A stretch of DNA of 37,354 nt from Candidatus Poribacteria bacterium (GCA_003635185.1 PYJA01000096.1:1-37354), one strand, 5' to 3'; positions 24,070 through 32,181 are shown, counted from the stretch's first letter. Notes: a model not told the origin generated them from the letters alone. Numbers and translations: made by a program.

Positions 24070-25530
24070 GTGACACACAGAATAATGGGAATCGAAACTG
24101 AATTCGGATGCATGATTCAGTCTCAGGCGATACAGACACAACGTATCAAAGTATCACCAGAAGGTGTTGCCGCGCGCGTCAGGGATTATGTCTTCAAAAC
24201 ACTTGAACTTGGTATTCCTGATCTCCACTATCGCGATTGGGGTGAACCCCCTGGCAACGGTGGTTTCCTCTTCAACGGCGGCAGACTCTACATTGACATG
24301 GGACACCTTGAATATGCGACACCGGAATGCGCAAATCTCTTTGATCTCATCGCTTATGATAAAGCGATTGAACACGTCATCACAGCAATTTTACACGACA
24401 CCGGTCTTGCATCACACGTTGCATTTTACAAAAACAACATAGACCATTTCACTGGCGCAACTTTTGGATGCCATGAGAACTTTCAGGCACGCCGCGATGT
24501 CCCGTTCTATAAAATTATTATTCCAACCTTGCTCCCTTTCTTTGTGACACGACAGATATATGCAGGTGCTGGTAGGGTCGGAGCGTATGATGACATGCTC
24601 GAATTTGGTGATGGGCAATACAGCGTTGATGATTTTCTCGGATACCAAATCTCACAACGGGCAGACCACATCGTCACTGAAATCTATGAATGGATTCAAT
24701 TTAGTAGAGCGATTATCAATACTCGTGACGAACCGCTTAGCGACTATACGAAATATCGCAGACTCCATCTCCTTGTCGGAGACTCTAACATGTCGGAGTA
24801 TGCGACTGCACTGAAGGTCGGAACAACTGCACTTATCCTTGATGCTATTGAGCGGCACTACGAAATTCATGGCGTAAAACTTCCGATCCCGAACCTTGAC
24901 CTTGCAGACCCTATCGCGACTATCAGACATATCTCAAGAGACACCTCTTTTAAATGGGAGGTGGATTTGCAGAACGGTAGCACTGTTTCTGCCATTGACA
25001 TTCAACGCGAATACCTCAACTTTGTGCAGAACGTGTTAACGGAACTTGATGAAACTGCCAAGTGGGTCCTCACAGAATGGGAAACGGTACTCAACGACCT
25101 TGAAGCAGATTGGACACGACTCACAACGCGCCTTGATTGGGCAGCGAAAAAGTGGTTTCTTGATGCCTTAATCGCCGAAGAGGCATTGAGTTGGGATGAT
25201 CCATGGCTCAAAAGCCTTGATTTAGAGTATCACAATATTGATCCTGAAAACGGCATCTTCTACGCGCTGCAAAGCGAAGGATGTATGAGACGGGTCATTA
25301 CAGACCAACAAATTAGCCACGCCATCAGCAACGCACCTATTGACACGCGTGCAAGGGTGCGCGGATACCTCATGCGAAACCTGAAAAAACAGAAAATGCC
25401 GTGTATTGTTGACTGGCACCATATTTATGCGGGGCAAACCGAATGTTTTGAGATGAAAGAACCCCTTGACACAAGTATACCTAAAGCACAAAAATGGCTC
25501 CAAATCCTTAAACTTCGGCAGAGAATGTAA
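24070..25530 (+). CDS. pafA: PafA: Pup/UBact protein ligase
   Basis: A 486-residue ligase that phosphorylates the C-terminal Glu of the tag and joins it to substrate lysines. Start GTG 24070, 7 bases after AAGGAA, gives MTHRIMGIETEFG, which aligns with PafA starts. PafA rather than Dop is indicated by RIMGIETEFG, absence of the Dop loop, FNGGRLYIDMGHLEYATPEC with the catalytic-type Asp76, and the C-terminus RARVRGYLMRNLKKQ then IVDWHHIYAGQTE, equal to the actinobacterial TVDWVHLKLND region. INTRDEPLSDYTKYRRLHLLVGDSNMSEYATALKVGTTAL is intact. It is divided from prcA by R-M and tnpB genes and so may need its own promoter, which I do not see in the 50-base gap upstream. Confidence 0.93.
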   Translation: MTHRIMGIETEFGCMIQSQAIQTQRIKVSPEGVAARVRDYVFKTLELGIPDLHYRDWGEPPGNGGFLFNGGRLYIDMGHLEYATPECANLFDLIAYDKAIEHVITAILHDTGLASHVAFYKNNIDHFTGATFGCHENFQARRDVPFYKIIIPTLLPFFVTRQIYAGAGRVGAYDDMLEFGDGQYSVDDFLGYQISQRADHIVTEIYEWIQFSRAIINTRDEPLSDYTKYRRLHLLVGDSNMSEYATALKVGTTALILDAIERHYEIHGVKLPIPNLDLADPIATIRHISRDTSFKWEVDLQNGSTVSAIDIQREYLNFVQNVLTELDETAKWVLTEWETVLNDLEADWTRLTTRLDWAAKKWFLDALIAEEALSWDDPWLKSLDLEYHNIDPENGIFYALQSEGCMRRVITDQQISHAISNAPIDTRARVRGYLMRNLKKQKMPCIVDWHHIYAGQTECFEMKEPLDTSIPKAQKWLQILKLRQRM

Positions 25531-25568
25531 ACAATCTTGACAACAAAATGATGAGGTTCCAAATTTCA

Positions 25569-26501
25569 ATGAAGCGGATAAAAATTCCCGGAGTCGACCA
25601 AGAAATTTCACAACTGATTCTGGGAACTATGATGTATTCACCTGCCAGTTTCAACCACAGCACCGAGATGCTTGACACATTCTTTGAAGCGGGTGGAAAT
25701 GCTTTGGACACTGCACATATCTACGGCGGCGGGAATAGTGAAAAGTTAATTGGGCTTTGGATGAAGGAACGTGGCAATCGGGACAAGGTGTTTCTGATAG
25801 ATAAAGGGGGACACCCACAAGGTGGTGTGCCACGCCGTGTTTCCCCAGAGTACGTTAAACAGGACCTTGATGAAAACCTTGACCGTCTCCAGACCGATTA
25901 TATTGATCTTTATATGCTCCACAGAGACGATGTAGAAATTCCGGTTAGCACGATAATTGATTATTTGAATGAAGAGATAACTGCAGGACGTATCCGAGCT
26001 ATTGCCGCTTCTAATTGGGAACCTCAACGCATTATTGAGGCAAATACTTATGCCGAAGAAAACGGGGTAAGCGGTTTTGTTGCTTGTAGCAATAACATTA
26101 GTCTTGCAGTACCAATGGAGCCGATGTGGGGTGGTTGTGTTTGTGTTGATGGTGATGCACGCCGTTGGCATGTAGAGAGTCAATTTCCGTTAATGCCGTG
26201 GTCATCTCAAGCACGGGGTTTCTTTAGTGGTGCTTTTACTCCTGAAAACCGAGACAATGGAGATATGGTACGTGTCTATTACAACGATGATAACTTTGAA
26301 AGGCTTGCACGTGCCAAACAATTGGGGGAAAAATACGGTTTTTCCGCGATTCAGGTCTCGCTTGCATACTGCGTTAATCTGCCCTTCCCAATTTTTCCGA
26401 TTGTTGGTCCGGCTAACTTAGAAGAGATGGCATCTTCCTTGGGCGCATTGAAACTTCAACTTTCCGAAGAAGAAATAGCCTGGCTAAACCTTGAAACATA
26501 A
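25569..26501 (+). CDS. Aldo/keto reductase family oxidoreductase
   Basis: A 310-residue NAD(P)H-dependent reductase of the AKR TIM-barrel family. The catalytic tetrad is visible: Asp47 and Tyr52 in ALDTAHIYGGG, Lys79 in LIDKGGH, His118 in DLYMLHRDD. The AASNWEPQRI strand and the late SLAYCVNLPFPIFPIVGPANLEE segment form the cofactor pocket. Start taken at the ATG opening MKRIKIPG (25569); a longer form from 25548 (two ATGs) has no better RBS. It begins 38 bases after pafA and may be read from the same transcript, but a functional link to the proteasome is not shown. Substrate unknown. Confidence 0.8.
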   Translation: MKRIKIPGVDQEISQLILGTMMYSPASFNHSTEMLDTFFEAGGNALDTAHIYGGGNSEKLIGLWMKERGNRDKVFLIDKGGHPQGGVPRRVSPEYVKQDLDENLDRLQTDYIDLYMLHRDDVEIPVSTIIDYLNEEITAGRIRAIAASNWEPQRIIEANTYAEENGVSGFVACSNNISLAVPMEPMWGGCVCVDGDARRWHVESQFPLMPWSSQARGFFSGAFTPENRDNGDMVRVYYNDDNFERLARAKQLGEKYGFSAIQVSLAYCVNLPFPIFPIVGPANLEEMASSLGALKLQLSEEEIAWLNLET

Positions 26502-26577
26502 TAAAAAATAAACACACATCCGGCGAATGCCATAAGGTAATCGTTGCTGATTTATGTGCTGCTAAGCAGGGAATTAT

Positions 26578-27687
26578 ATGAAAACGCAAATTTTTAAAGC
26601 AATACTTACCTTTCAGCTTCTTTTATTTTTCTTTAGTATCATAGGCAGTGCTTTTGCGCAAGAAAGCTGAGGCGCGTGAAGCAACCCCGCAATCCCACGT
26701 GGTGGGTTGGGTGAAGTCAGTTTGGCTTCAGAATCTAAAAAATTTCAAGTCTCTTTCAGCACGATGCGATGGTTTGATGCACAAGGTGGGCACTTTGAAG
26801 ATGAAGGGGTTTTTATTGATCCAAGTGGAAACCGAAAAATAGACGCAGTCCCACAACACCGACATCATGTTACTTTAAATGTATATCGCGTTGATATAGG
26901 ATTAAAATATCAACTCGGATCTCAATGGTCGTTGGAAGCCAATCTCCCTTATGAATCCAGAGTTCAAGAAGCAAGTATTGAAAAGCTTGACGGTGTGGAG
27001 TATACCAAAGTGCAATGGGATGCCATTGAAGAAAATGGGCGTATTCATCATCGTAATGAGACCTACACCGGTTTAACAGATTCAGAAGTTTTTCTTGGGC
27101 ATTATAGACTGGGTGTCTTCACAGAGGGTGATTTTTTAATGGGGCGTATCGGAACGTCAATTCCATTTGGAAAAACTGAGGAGGACCCATGGGTACTTGG
27201 GGATGCTGGTCTTGAGCATCTACATCTCCAATTTGGAACTGGGACGTTTAACCCTATAGTTGATCTGCATTACAATCTGCCTATATACAAAGGGTTTGCA
27301 GCGCGTACCAATCTTCGCGCAAAATTACCTTTCTACGAGAACAGTAAGACCTATCGTGGTTCCAGAGAACTTACATACACTGCGGGGTTGAACTATCGTC
27401 TAAATAAATGGTTTTCTTTCCAAGCAGGCTACCTCGGGATTTATCAATCCTATGCGTATTGGGATGGAGAAATAGACAAAAATACGGGGATCCTTTTCGG
27501 TCTGGCATCACTCGGTACATCTATTAGAACACCATTCAATGTTCCGTTATCTCTTACGCTGATGCTACCATTGCATCAAAAAACACTTTATGATGACAGC
27601 GAGACTTTGGCTGATAGCAAATATGAAGAAAGCGATGCGTTTAAATTTGGTCCACTTGTCTCTTTAACGGTTTTATACCATTTCTAA
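26578..27687 (+). CDS. Outer-membrane beta-barrel protein; candidate selenoprotein with UxxU motif (two in-frame UGA)
   Basis: One continuous frame of 369 sense or recoded codons if two UGA codons (26668-26670 and 26677-26679) are read through. ATG 26578 follows AGGG by 6 bases and opens a clear signal peptide, FQLLLFFFSIIGSAFA, cleaved before QES. The mature N-terminus would then be QES-U-GA-U-SNPAIPRGGLGE, a Sec-x-x-Sec pair in CxxC spacing. From about 26707 the rest reads as alternating beta strands (LNVYRVDIGLKYQLG, WSLEANLPYES, HYRLGVF, LASLGTSIRTPF) and ends in LTVLYHF with the C-terminal Phe expected of an outer-membrane barrel. Trp is TGG elsewhere and TGA is a normal stop in neighbours, so a changed code is unlikely. 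A nonsense-mutated pseudogene is the main alternative. Confidence 0.7.
26684..26712 (+). promoter_or_regulatory. Candidate bacterial SECIS hairpin
   Basis: ACCC (26684-26687) pairs with GGGT (26709-26712); after an asymmetric internal loop CCCAC (26694-26698) pairs with GTGGG (26702-26706), leaving a GTG apical loop that starts with G. The loop is 19 bases after the second UGA and 28 after the first. Bacterial SECIS elements sit immediately after the UGA within the coding region and favour a G at the start of a small loop, so one hairpin could serve both codons. The fold was drawn by eye. Confidence 0.45.
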
Positions 27688-27733
27688 AAAATAATTTCTC
27701 TTTACTGAATTTCATGAATTGCGGTGTTGGAGG

Positions 27734-27754
27734 GCACAAACTGGCAGTTTGTGC
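27734..27754. repeat. Perfect hairpin GCACAAACTG-G-CAGTTTGTGC
   Basis: Ten-base arms around a single G, 47 bases after the beta-barrel stop. It belongs to the same palindrome family as 3795-3853 and 28760-28843. It may serve as a transcript end for the rightward gene. The rest of the 27688-27850 gap shows nothing recognisable. Confidence 0.6.
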
Positions 27755-27850
27755 TACATAAAAGAGATACATTATCAAAAATGGTATTATATTCATTTTA
27801 GGCTTTCACAGCGATAATCAACAAAAGCACAAGAGGGTTTTAGAAAATAA

Positions 27851-28285
27851 ATGATAGCACACAGCAGAGGAGTCCAAATCTTCCAGGGCATAATTAGTAT
27901 TATCTTAGGTGTTATTAGCATCTTATTGGCTATCGTGTTACGACAATCCACATATCCACCCATGACTCTCACCGCCTTTTTTATTATTGGCTTGACGCTC
28001 ATTTTTTCTGGTGATTACCTCATTAACCCTTTTGGTATGCCTGTAGTTCCCTTCAAACAACAACTTCTCAGTGAGATGTGTCTTATTGCTTACGGTGCGT
28101 TTTATGTTAATATTGGCGGATCTCAGTTGTTACGACCGCTCTCAAAGCTTGACATTGCACACTTCTTAGACCCAGTGTGGATACGACGGGGTATAAGCAC
28201 TATCGGTATACTTTTAATTATTGGTGGGCTTTACGGAATTTACCAATTACGGCACGGGGAGTTGCCCGAACCCCCATCAGAATAA
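27851..28285 (+). CDS. Small integral membrane protein, function unknown
   Basis: A 144-residue protein with four predicted membrane helices: GIISIILGVISILLAIVL (13-30), MTLTAFFIIGLTLIFSGDYL (38-57), LLSEMCLIAYGAFYVNIGG (73-91) and ISTIGILLIIGGLYGIYQL (115-133). The C-terminal tail is short and acidic (HGELPEPPSE). ATG 27851 has a GAGGG about 13 bases upstream, rather far. I do not recognise the family. It is transcribed rightward after the beta-barrel gene and converges on the cupin gene. Confidence 0.65.
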   Translation: MIAHSRGVQIFQGIISIILGVISILLAIVLRQSTYPPMTLTAFFIIGLTLIFSGDYLINPFGMPVVPFKQQLLSEMCLIAYGAFYVNIGGSQLLRPLSKLDIAHFLDPVWIRRGISTIGILLIIGGLYGIYQLRHGELPEPPSE

Positions 28286-28346
28286 CGTATGTTTTGTTGT
28301 GGTCCGTGACATTTCGTTTATGCACTGACCCAGAAAAACATGGGGT

Positions 28347-28652
28347 TCAGCGCGCTATGATTACTGCGTAGCGCAGTGGTGTCTCCCCCACGTTTCGTAT
28401 ACCGTGTAACACTTGGCAATCAACATGCACGGCCTCGTTGTCACGGACGCGGTGTTTGTGTTCTCCGAATAAGACTTCGCCTTCCCCAGAAAAAACATAG
28501 AAAATTTCTTGCCCGTCATGTGTATGCGGTGGATGTGCGCGTTGCCCCGGCCCAACTTCGGAGATGTGTAGATGGAGTTGTTCTTGGTCTGCCCCTACTT
28601 CAAATATGAACCTCTCAATACCTTTGATGTCAGTTCTTACTGTTTCTGCCAT
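28347..28652 (-). CDS. Cupin domain protein
   Basis: A 101-residue single-domain cupin. ATG 28652 follows a near-perfect AGGAGG by 6 bases. Cupin motif 1 is visible as HPPHTHDGQEIFYVFSGEG (two metal-binding His, one Glu) and motif 2 as VHVDCQVLHGIRN with the third His. Small cupins of this kind bind a divalent metal and act as isomerases, dioxygenases or sensors; no substrate can be named. It converges with the membrane protein gene, with about 60 bases between. Confidence 0.85.
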   Translation of the reverse strand: MAETVRTDIKGIERFIFEVGADQEQLHLHISEVGPGQRAHPPHTHDGQEIFYVFSGEGEVLFGEHKHRVRDNEAVHVDCQVLHGIRNVGETPLRYAVIIAR

Positions 28653-28759
28653 TGCGAACCTCCTTTCTTTGCACTATTCTAACACACGCCTTAAAACCTT
28701 TCAAGCGGAAAAAGAAAACAGGAGTGTGTCCAGTTTTTTGGATGTGTTGTCTGGATAAC

Positions 28760-28843
28760 GACTGTAGCATAAACTGCCAGTTTGTGCTATCCGCGATCCA
28801 GACAACAAACGACTGTAGCATAAACTGCCAGTTTGTGCTATCC
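28760..28843. repeat. Tandem pair of GACTGTAGCATAAACTGCC hairpin units
   Basis: The same 33-base unit starts at 28760 and 28811 and ends in TTTGTGCTATCC; TAGCATAAACTG pairs with CAGTTTGTGCTA apart from one wobble. The two are separated by a short segment with CGATCCAGACAAC. The whole 28653-28955 gap is repeat sequence plus the terminator at 28903; no gene is seen. Confidence 0.65.
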
Positions 28844-28902
28844 ACAAAACGCAATCTGGAAGATTGCGGTACGAAGAAGTGCCACACCCAGCGGACATAA
28901 AG

Positions 28903-28937
28903 AAAAGGCAGGCACCCATAAGGGGACCTGCCTTTTT
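28903..28937. terminator. Bidirectional rho-independent terminator
   Basis: AAAAGGCAGG (28903-28912) pairs perfectly with CCTGCCTTTT (28927-28936) around a 14-base loop, with U-runs on either strand. It lies 19 bases past the end of the leftward Cys-rich operon, so it most likely ends that transcript. Confidence 0.75.
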
Positions 28938-28955
28938 GATTTAAGTTATAAGCAC

Positions 28956-30659
28956 CTACCGCGCCCAGTGATAGGTGTGTGTTCCCGAATCACTTGTGCA
29001 AGTGCCATTACTGCAACGGGTGAAAGTCACACCGCAACCAGGTCGCCTACACGTAAAAGTTGTTGTGTGATTGGCCGTGGCACCTGCAACGCACGTCCAA
29101 TAATGCCCATTACAATTACTGCAATCTATGCGGTGGTCTAACCTATTGCTCACCGTTTGTCCGCAGGCACTGCGCGCACAGACCACAGGCGGCGGTGCTG
29201 GATACGCATGCACATGCGAAGGCCCATAAGACGGCACAGTCGGATGCAAACATCGCCAGAACGTATATGTACATCTATCACCGTTGGAGTTCGTAATCGT
29301 GCATTGTTCCTGAACATGCGTCAGACCATCACAAGCATAGTGACTCGCATGCCCACAGCTTGCAGCCGCATGGTTTGACCCATCGCAAGCATAATGCCCC
29401 GAGGTGCCACACCCCGCTGCAGAATGGTCACCTGATTGCCACGCCTGATGAACATTACACGGGTGCATCGCTGGCGGAGATGGCGTAGGTGAAGGTGACG
29501 GCGCAGTGGTCTGCTGCGTAGTTGTGGATCTGCTATTAGCTTTGTCAGATTGACGACAATTTGTAAGGGTGTTACGCAGATTCCCAAAATAATCTGGAAT
29601 CGCATGAGTTGAAGATACTGAAGTGCAATTCCTATACTTATACGTACAATCGATTTCAGACACCCCATCATCCCCGCCAAGATATGTCAGACCACACTCT
29701 CGTATTTTATGCCAATCAGCCCATCTACTATGGCCATTGTCACAGGTATAACTCGTTTTACCGCAACCCACTCCGGTACCTGCAACTGTATAACCTTCGC
29801 CACATTTCACACGGTGTGTAAAAAACGCCTCACTTGGTGTTCTGAACATTTCTCTACCGTCACCTTTGCACGGGTATTTTTTCGGGAGGTCCGGTTCCAC
29901 CACAAAATCGGCAAATGTCATAAATTTTTCAAAACCATGGTCCTCCCCGCTATGCTCGTCTCCATCGTGAGTCCTTCTATGGTTCCATCCGTTCAGTCCT
30001 CCACCCTTAACAGTAGGCTCCAGGTATTCTATAGTCAACGTCCTCACATTCCTATAGTCCCTACCTACATACCACTCGTATGCATTCAGATGATTCACCG
30101 CCATACCCAAATACGCATCATATTCAGGATCATAACCAGGTGTGAGTTCCAGATAGACGACAGATCCCACAGAAGCTCCTGGCGGTTTCTTATCCAGATA
30201 CCCACCATTATAGGCTGCGTTTACGTTAGAACGTGCCCTATCCATCAACGACACCAACGCACTCATCGATGTGAGATACGCAGACTTTTGAACGTTGTAC
30301 TTTGATTCACTATATTCTAACTTTGCCTTGGCTACAGCTGCCACATACGCCGCTGGATATAGAGAACCCCCGCTTGCCACACTGATAATCGCACCTGTAA
30401 TTGCAATTACCGACAAAAGCCTCTCTTTATCGTTAGCAATTTTAGCCTCCTCCCACTCATCTATCAACGTCTTCAGGTCATCCCGAATAGAATGATACTG
30501 ATCACGTTCTGTGTACATTACTCTTTCTGCGTTCCTTACATCTCTCTCTGCACCTAACCAAGCATTTAAGCTCGTGCCTGCGTAGGATATGTTATTGATA
30601 GAAACAAAAGAGAACACACAAACAATAAGCATAATTAAAACGAAACTTCTTTTTAACAT
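28956..30659 (-). CDS. Secreted cysteine/histidine-rich protein, function unknown
   Basis: A 567-residue exported protein. Residues 1-27 form a signal peptide (MLKRSFVLIMLIVCVFSFVS, cleaved near SYAG). Residues 30-160 are helical and coiled-coil-prone, with a hydrophobic patch (SVIAITGAIISVASGG). The middle is poor in cysteine until about 270. The C-terminal half has many Cys pairs and His, including repeats of the form HxAAxCGxxxHYACDG near residues 420-455, split by a Pro/Ser/Thr linker, and late CxxC motifs (CSNCNGHYWTC, CRRPGCGVTF). The spacing recalls zinc-ribbon or disulfide-rich repeats. I do not recognise a named family. Third gene of a leftward operon, 15 bases after its neighbour. 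Confidence 0.7.
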   Translation of the reverse strand: MLKRSFVLIMLIVCVFSFVSINNISYAGTSLNAWLGAERDVRNAERVMYTERDQYHSIRDDLKTLIDEWEEAKIANDKERLLSVIAITGAIISVASGGSLYPAAYVAAVAKAKLEYSESKYNVQKSAYLTSMSALVSLMDRARSNVNAAYNGGYLDKKPPGASVGSVVYLELTPGYDPEYDAYLGMAVNHLNAYEWYVGRDYRNVRTLTIEYLEPTVKGGGLNGWNHRRTHDGDEHSGEDHGFEKFMTFADFVVEPDLPKKYPCKGDGREMFRTPSEAFFTHRVKCGEGYTVAGTGVGCGKTSYTCDNGHSRWADWHKIRECGLTYLGGDDGVSEIDCTYKYRNCTSVSSTHAIPDYFGNLRNTLTNCRQSDKANSRSTTTQQTTAPSPSPTPSPPAMHPCNVHQAWQSGDHSAAGCGTSGHYACDGSNHAAASCGHASHYACDGLTHVQEQCTITNSNGDRCTYTFWRCLHPTVPSYGPSHVHAYPAPPPVVCARSACGQTVSNRLDHRIDCSNCNGHYWTCVAGATANHTTTFTCRRPGCGVTFTRCSNGTCTSDSGTHTYHWAR

Positions 30660-30674
30660 TTGAAATACCTCCTT

Positions 30675-31409
30675 TTATTCGGGAACATCAATGAAATCTG
30701 GAAAATAGTCTGAAAGGAATATACGCGCCCTGCCGTAGCGAGTCATACCACCATAGGGTGTAATCTTACCCGCATCAGTAAGTGGCCACGTTAGTCGCCA
30801 TAAATCATAATCACGTGCAGGTACAGGACCACCCTTTGGAACTTGAGCATCAATAGCACGATTTTGCGATTGATGCGCACGTATTGCCCTACCGAGTATT
30901 GGGTTACTTTCATCGCCAGTACTTAGATAATAGTTTATCAGATATATATTTCTGGCATACTCTTGTGCTTCTGTGTCATCTGCCGGGAAGGGCGGTATAT
31001 GTTCTGCACTCCAGTGTCCGCGTTCTTCTTGTTGTAGACGCAGTGCTTTCACCGGATTCGTTTTTAGTAATTCCTCGTGGTAGGTTAACGGACCGGTATA
31101 CGTTACCACAGGTTGCTTCACTTGCTCAGGTTGCACTATAGGCGTTTGTTGCGGTGCCTGTGCAATTGGCATTTCGTGCCAGTGGTCGCCGTGCCATTCC
31201 CACTTAAAGCCATCTTTCGCTTCTCGTGGCGGTTTATTCGTCACGCTGGGTTGTTTCGGTTTATGGTTTCCTTCTTCCAGCATTTTTGCATCTTGTGCAG
31301 CTTGTTCTTTCATCTGCTGCACTGTTAACATCTGCCAATAGATAAACCCCCCAGCAGCAATCAGTAGGATAATGAGGGCTGCAAACCCCCATATCGTTTT
31401 TTTGCTCAT
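30675..31409 (-). CDS. Membrane-anchored protein with His-rich GDHWHEMP motif, function unknown
   Basis: A 244-residue protein, ATG 31409 after AAGGAG with an 8-base gap. An N-terminal transmembrane anchor (IWGFAALIILLIAAGGFIYW, about 6-25) is followed by a short helix and a linker carrying GFKWEWHGDHWHEMPIAQAP near 68-87. The C-terminal domain (about 105-244) is soluble with motifs YHEELLKTNPVKAL and WRLTWPLTDAGKITPYGG. Topology predicts a periplasmic domain. The His cluster could bind metal. No known family is recognised. It lies 2 bases after the upstream gene and 15 before the Cys-rich gene, a tight operon. Confidence 0.65.
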   Translation of the reverse strand: MSKKTIWGFAALIILLIAAGGFIYWQMLTVQQMKEQAAQDAKMLEEGNHKPKQPSVTNKPPREAKDGFKWEWHGDHWHEMPIAQAPQQTPIVQPEQVKQPVVTYTGPLTYHEELLKTNPVKALRLQQEERGHWSAEHIPPFPADDTEAQEYARNIYLINYYLSTGDESNPILGRAIRAHQSQNRAIDAQVPKGGPVPARDYDLWRLTWPLTDAGKITPYGGMTRYGRARIFLSDYFPDFIDVPE

Positions 31410-31411
31410 TG

Positions 31412-31723
31412 CTATTTCTCCTTATTATATCGCTCACTTTGCGCCGCTGCGTCCAGTGGGCAAGGAACGGGATGTTGAACTGCGTCCAGTGGACAAGGAA
31501 CGTAATGTTGAATTGCGTCCAGCGGGCAAGGGACACGTTCTTGTTGAGGTGGACAAATCGGTTTCGGCATATCCTTGGGACATTCCGACTTGATCCGTTG
31601 TTCACACGGGGGCGGGCCTGTTTGTGTGGCGCGCGTGATATTTCGCGCGCCGATAATCAGACCGCCACTGAGCAAAACGATTGTCAAAAAGGTGGCAACC
31701 GTTTTTGATGTAAATTTTTTCAC
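31412..31723 (-). CDS. Small anchored protein with tandem VPCPLDA repeats, function unknown
   Basis: A 103-residue protein starting at GTG 31723, supported by GGGAGG 10 bases upstream. Residues 1-30 are a signal or anchor segment (TVATFLTIVLLSGGLIIGA). The rest is Pro/Cys-rich: CEQRIKSECP, ICPPQQER, then three copies of VPCPLDA followed by IQHY, VQHP and AAQS. Each copy offers one Cys, so the chain could form disulfides or bind metal in a row. The repeats correspond to 33-base DNA repeats. First gene of the leftward operon, next to the promoter and folded leader. Function unknown. Confidence 0.6.
   Translation of the reverse strand: MKKFTSKTVATFLTIVLLSGGLIIGARNITRATQTGPPPCEQRIKSECPKDMPKPICPPQQERVPCPLDAIQHYVPCPLDAVQHPVPCPLDAAAQSERYNKEK
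31448..31540. repeat. 33-base tandem repeat inside a coding region
   Basis: Units starting TGCGTCCAGTGGGCAAGG at 31448, 31481 and 31514 (the last incomplete) encode the VPCPLDA repeats of the gene on the minus strand. Near-identical DNA suggests recent expansion or slippage. Confidence 0.75.
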
Positions 31724-31880
31724 TTAGTTAGTACCTCCCAAATAGTACTTTGCTTAGTCGTGGAGGTTGCCTACCATCTTAAAAAATTGGGGCACCCCCC
31801 AGCGACCAAGCTCGTACTACCTAATATAATTTTTTAGATATTGAGGTACCCATATTATATGAGTACGATCTTGGTCATTT
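31724..31880 (-). promoter_or_regulatory. Structured leader with predicted SD sequestration
   Basis: Between the promoter and the GTG at 31723 the leader (minus strand) can fold. Near its 5' end GACCAAGATCGTAC pairs with GTACGAGCTTGGTC (31804-31879), followed by a GGGGTGCCCC palindrome. Nearer the gene, ACCTCC (in 31756-31770) is exactly complementary to GGAGGT of the ribosome-binding site, so an SD-blocking stem is possible, while a local GTAC / GTAC stem frames the SD. This looks like a cis-regulatory RNA, but matches no riboswitch class I know. The rest of the 31724-32317 gap holds the two promoters and the inverted repeat at 32004. Confidence 0.4.
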
Positions 31881-31885
31881 ATTAT

Positions 31886-31915
31886 ATTATACAACAAACT
31901 GTACAAAAATGTCAA
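31886..31915 (-). promoter_or_regulatory. Promoter of the Cys-rich three-gene operon
   Basis: On the minus strand TTGACA (31915-31910), an 18-base spacer and TATAAT (31891-31886) are both perfect boxes. Transcription should begin near 31878, giving a leader of about 155 bases. Confidence 0.75.
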
Positions 31916-32003
31916 ATTAAATTTAAAAAATGTAAATTAAGGGAATTTTAAGGAATTAAGGCAATTTTTTACGTTAAAAGTTCGTAGTCCCACAATTCAT
32001 CGT

Positions 32004-32181
32004 GTGTTTTTGCCTGAATCGCGGATTTCGCGGAGGACGCAGAAAACGCGGATTATGGTGTTTGGGATTCCCAAACGCCTATTCAAAGTGTGCTGCAATG
32101 TTTTGAAAAGGAACTTATCTTGCCAAACCCCATCCGCGTCCTCCGCGTCCTCCGTGTAATCCGCGATTCAGACAAAACACA
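32004..32181. repeat. Long imperfect inverted repeat rich in CGCGGA motifs
   Basis: The left arm (32004-32065) contains CTGAATCGCGGATTTCGCGG and ends GTGTTTGG; the right arm (32123-32181) runs CCAAACCCCATCCGCG to CGCGATTCAG. GGAGGACGC and its complement recur inside each arm. It has no coding capacity and sits between two divergent promoters, so it may be a miniature element. Confidence 0.6.

Noticed and set aside
26668..26679. UGA read as tryptophan (altered genetic code)
   Set aside because: Neighbouring genes use TGA as stop (ubact, prcB, the EcoRI-like gene) and TGG for Trp throughout.
26707..27687. Barrel protein starting at 26707 as an ordinary gene
   Set aside because: The first codon there is TTG, without RBS or signal peptide, while a full signal peptide lies upstream in the same frame; a true barrel needs export.
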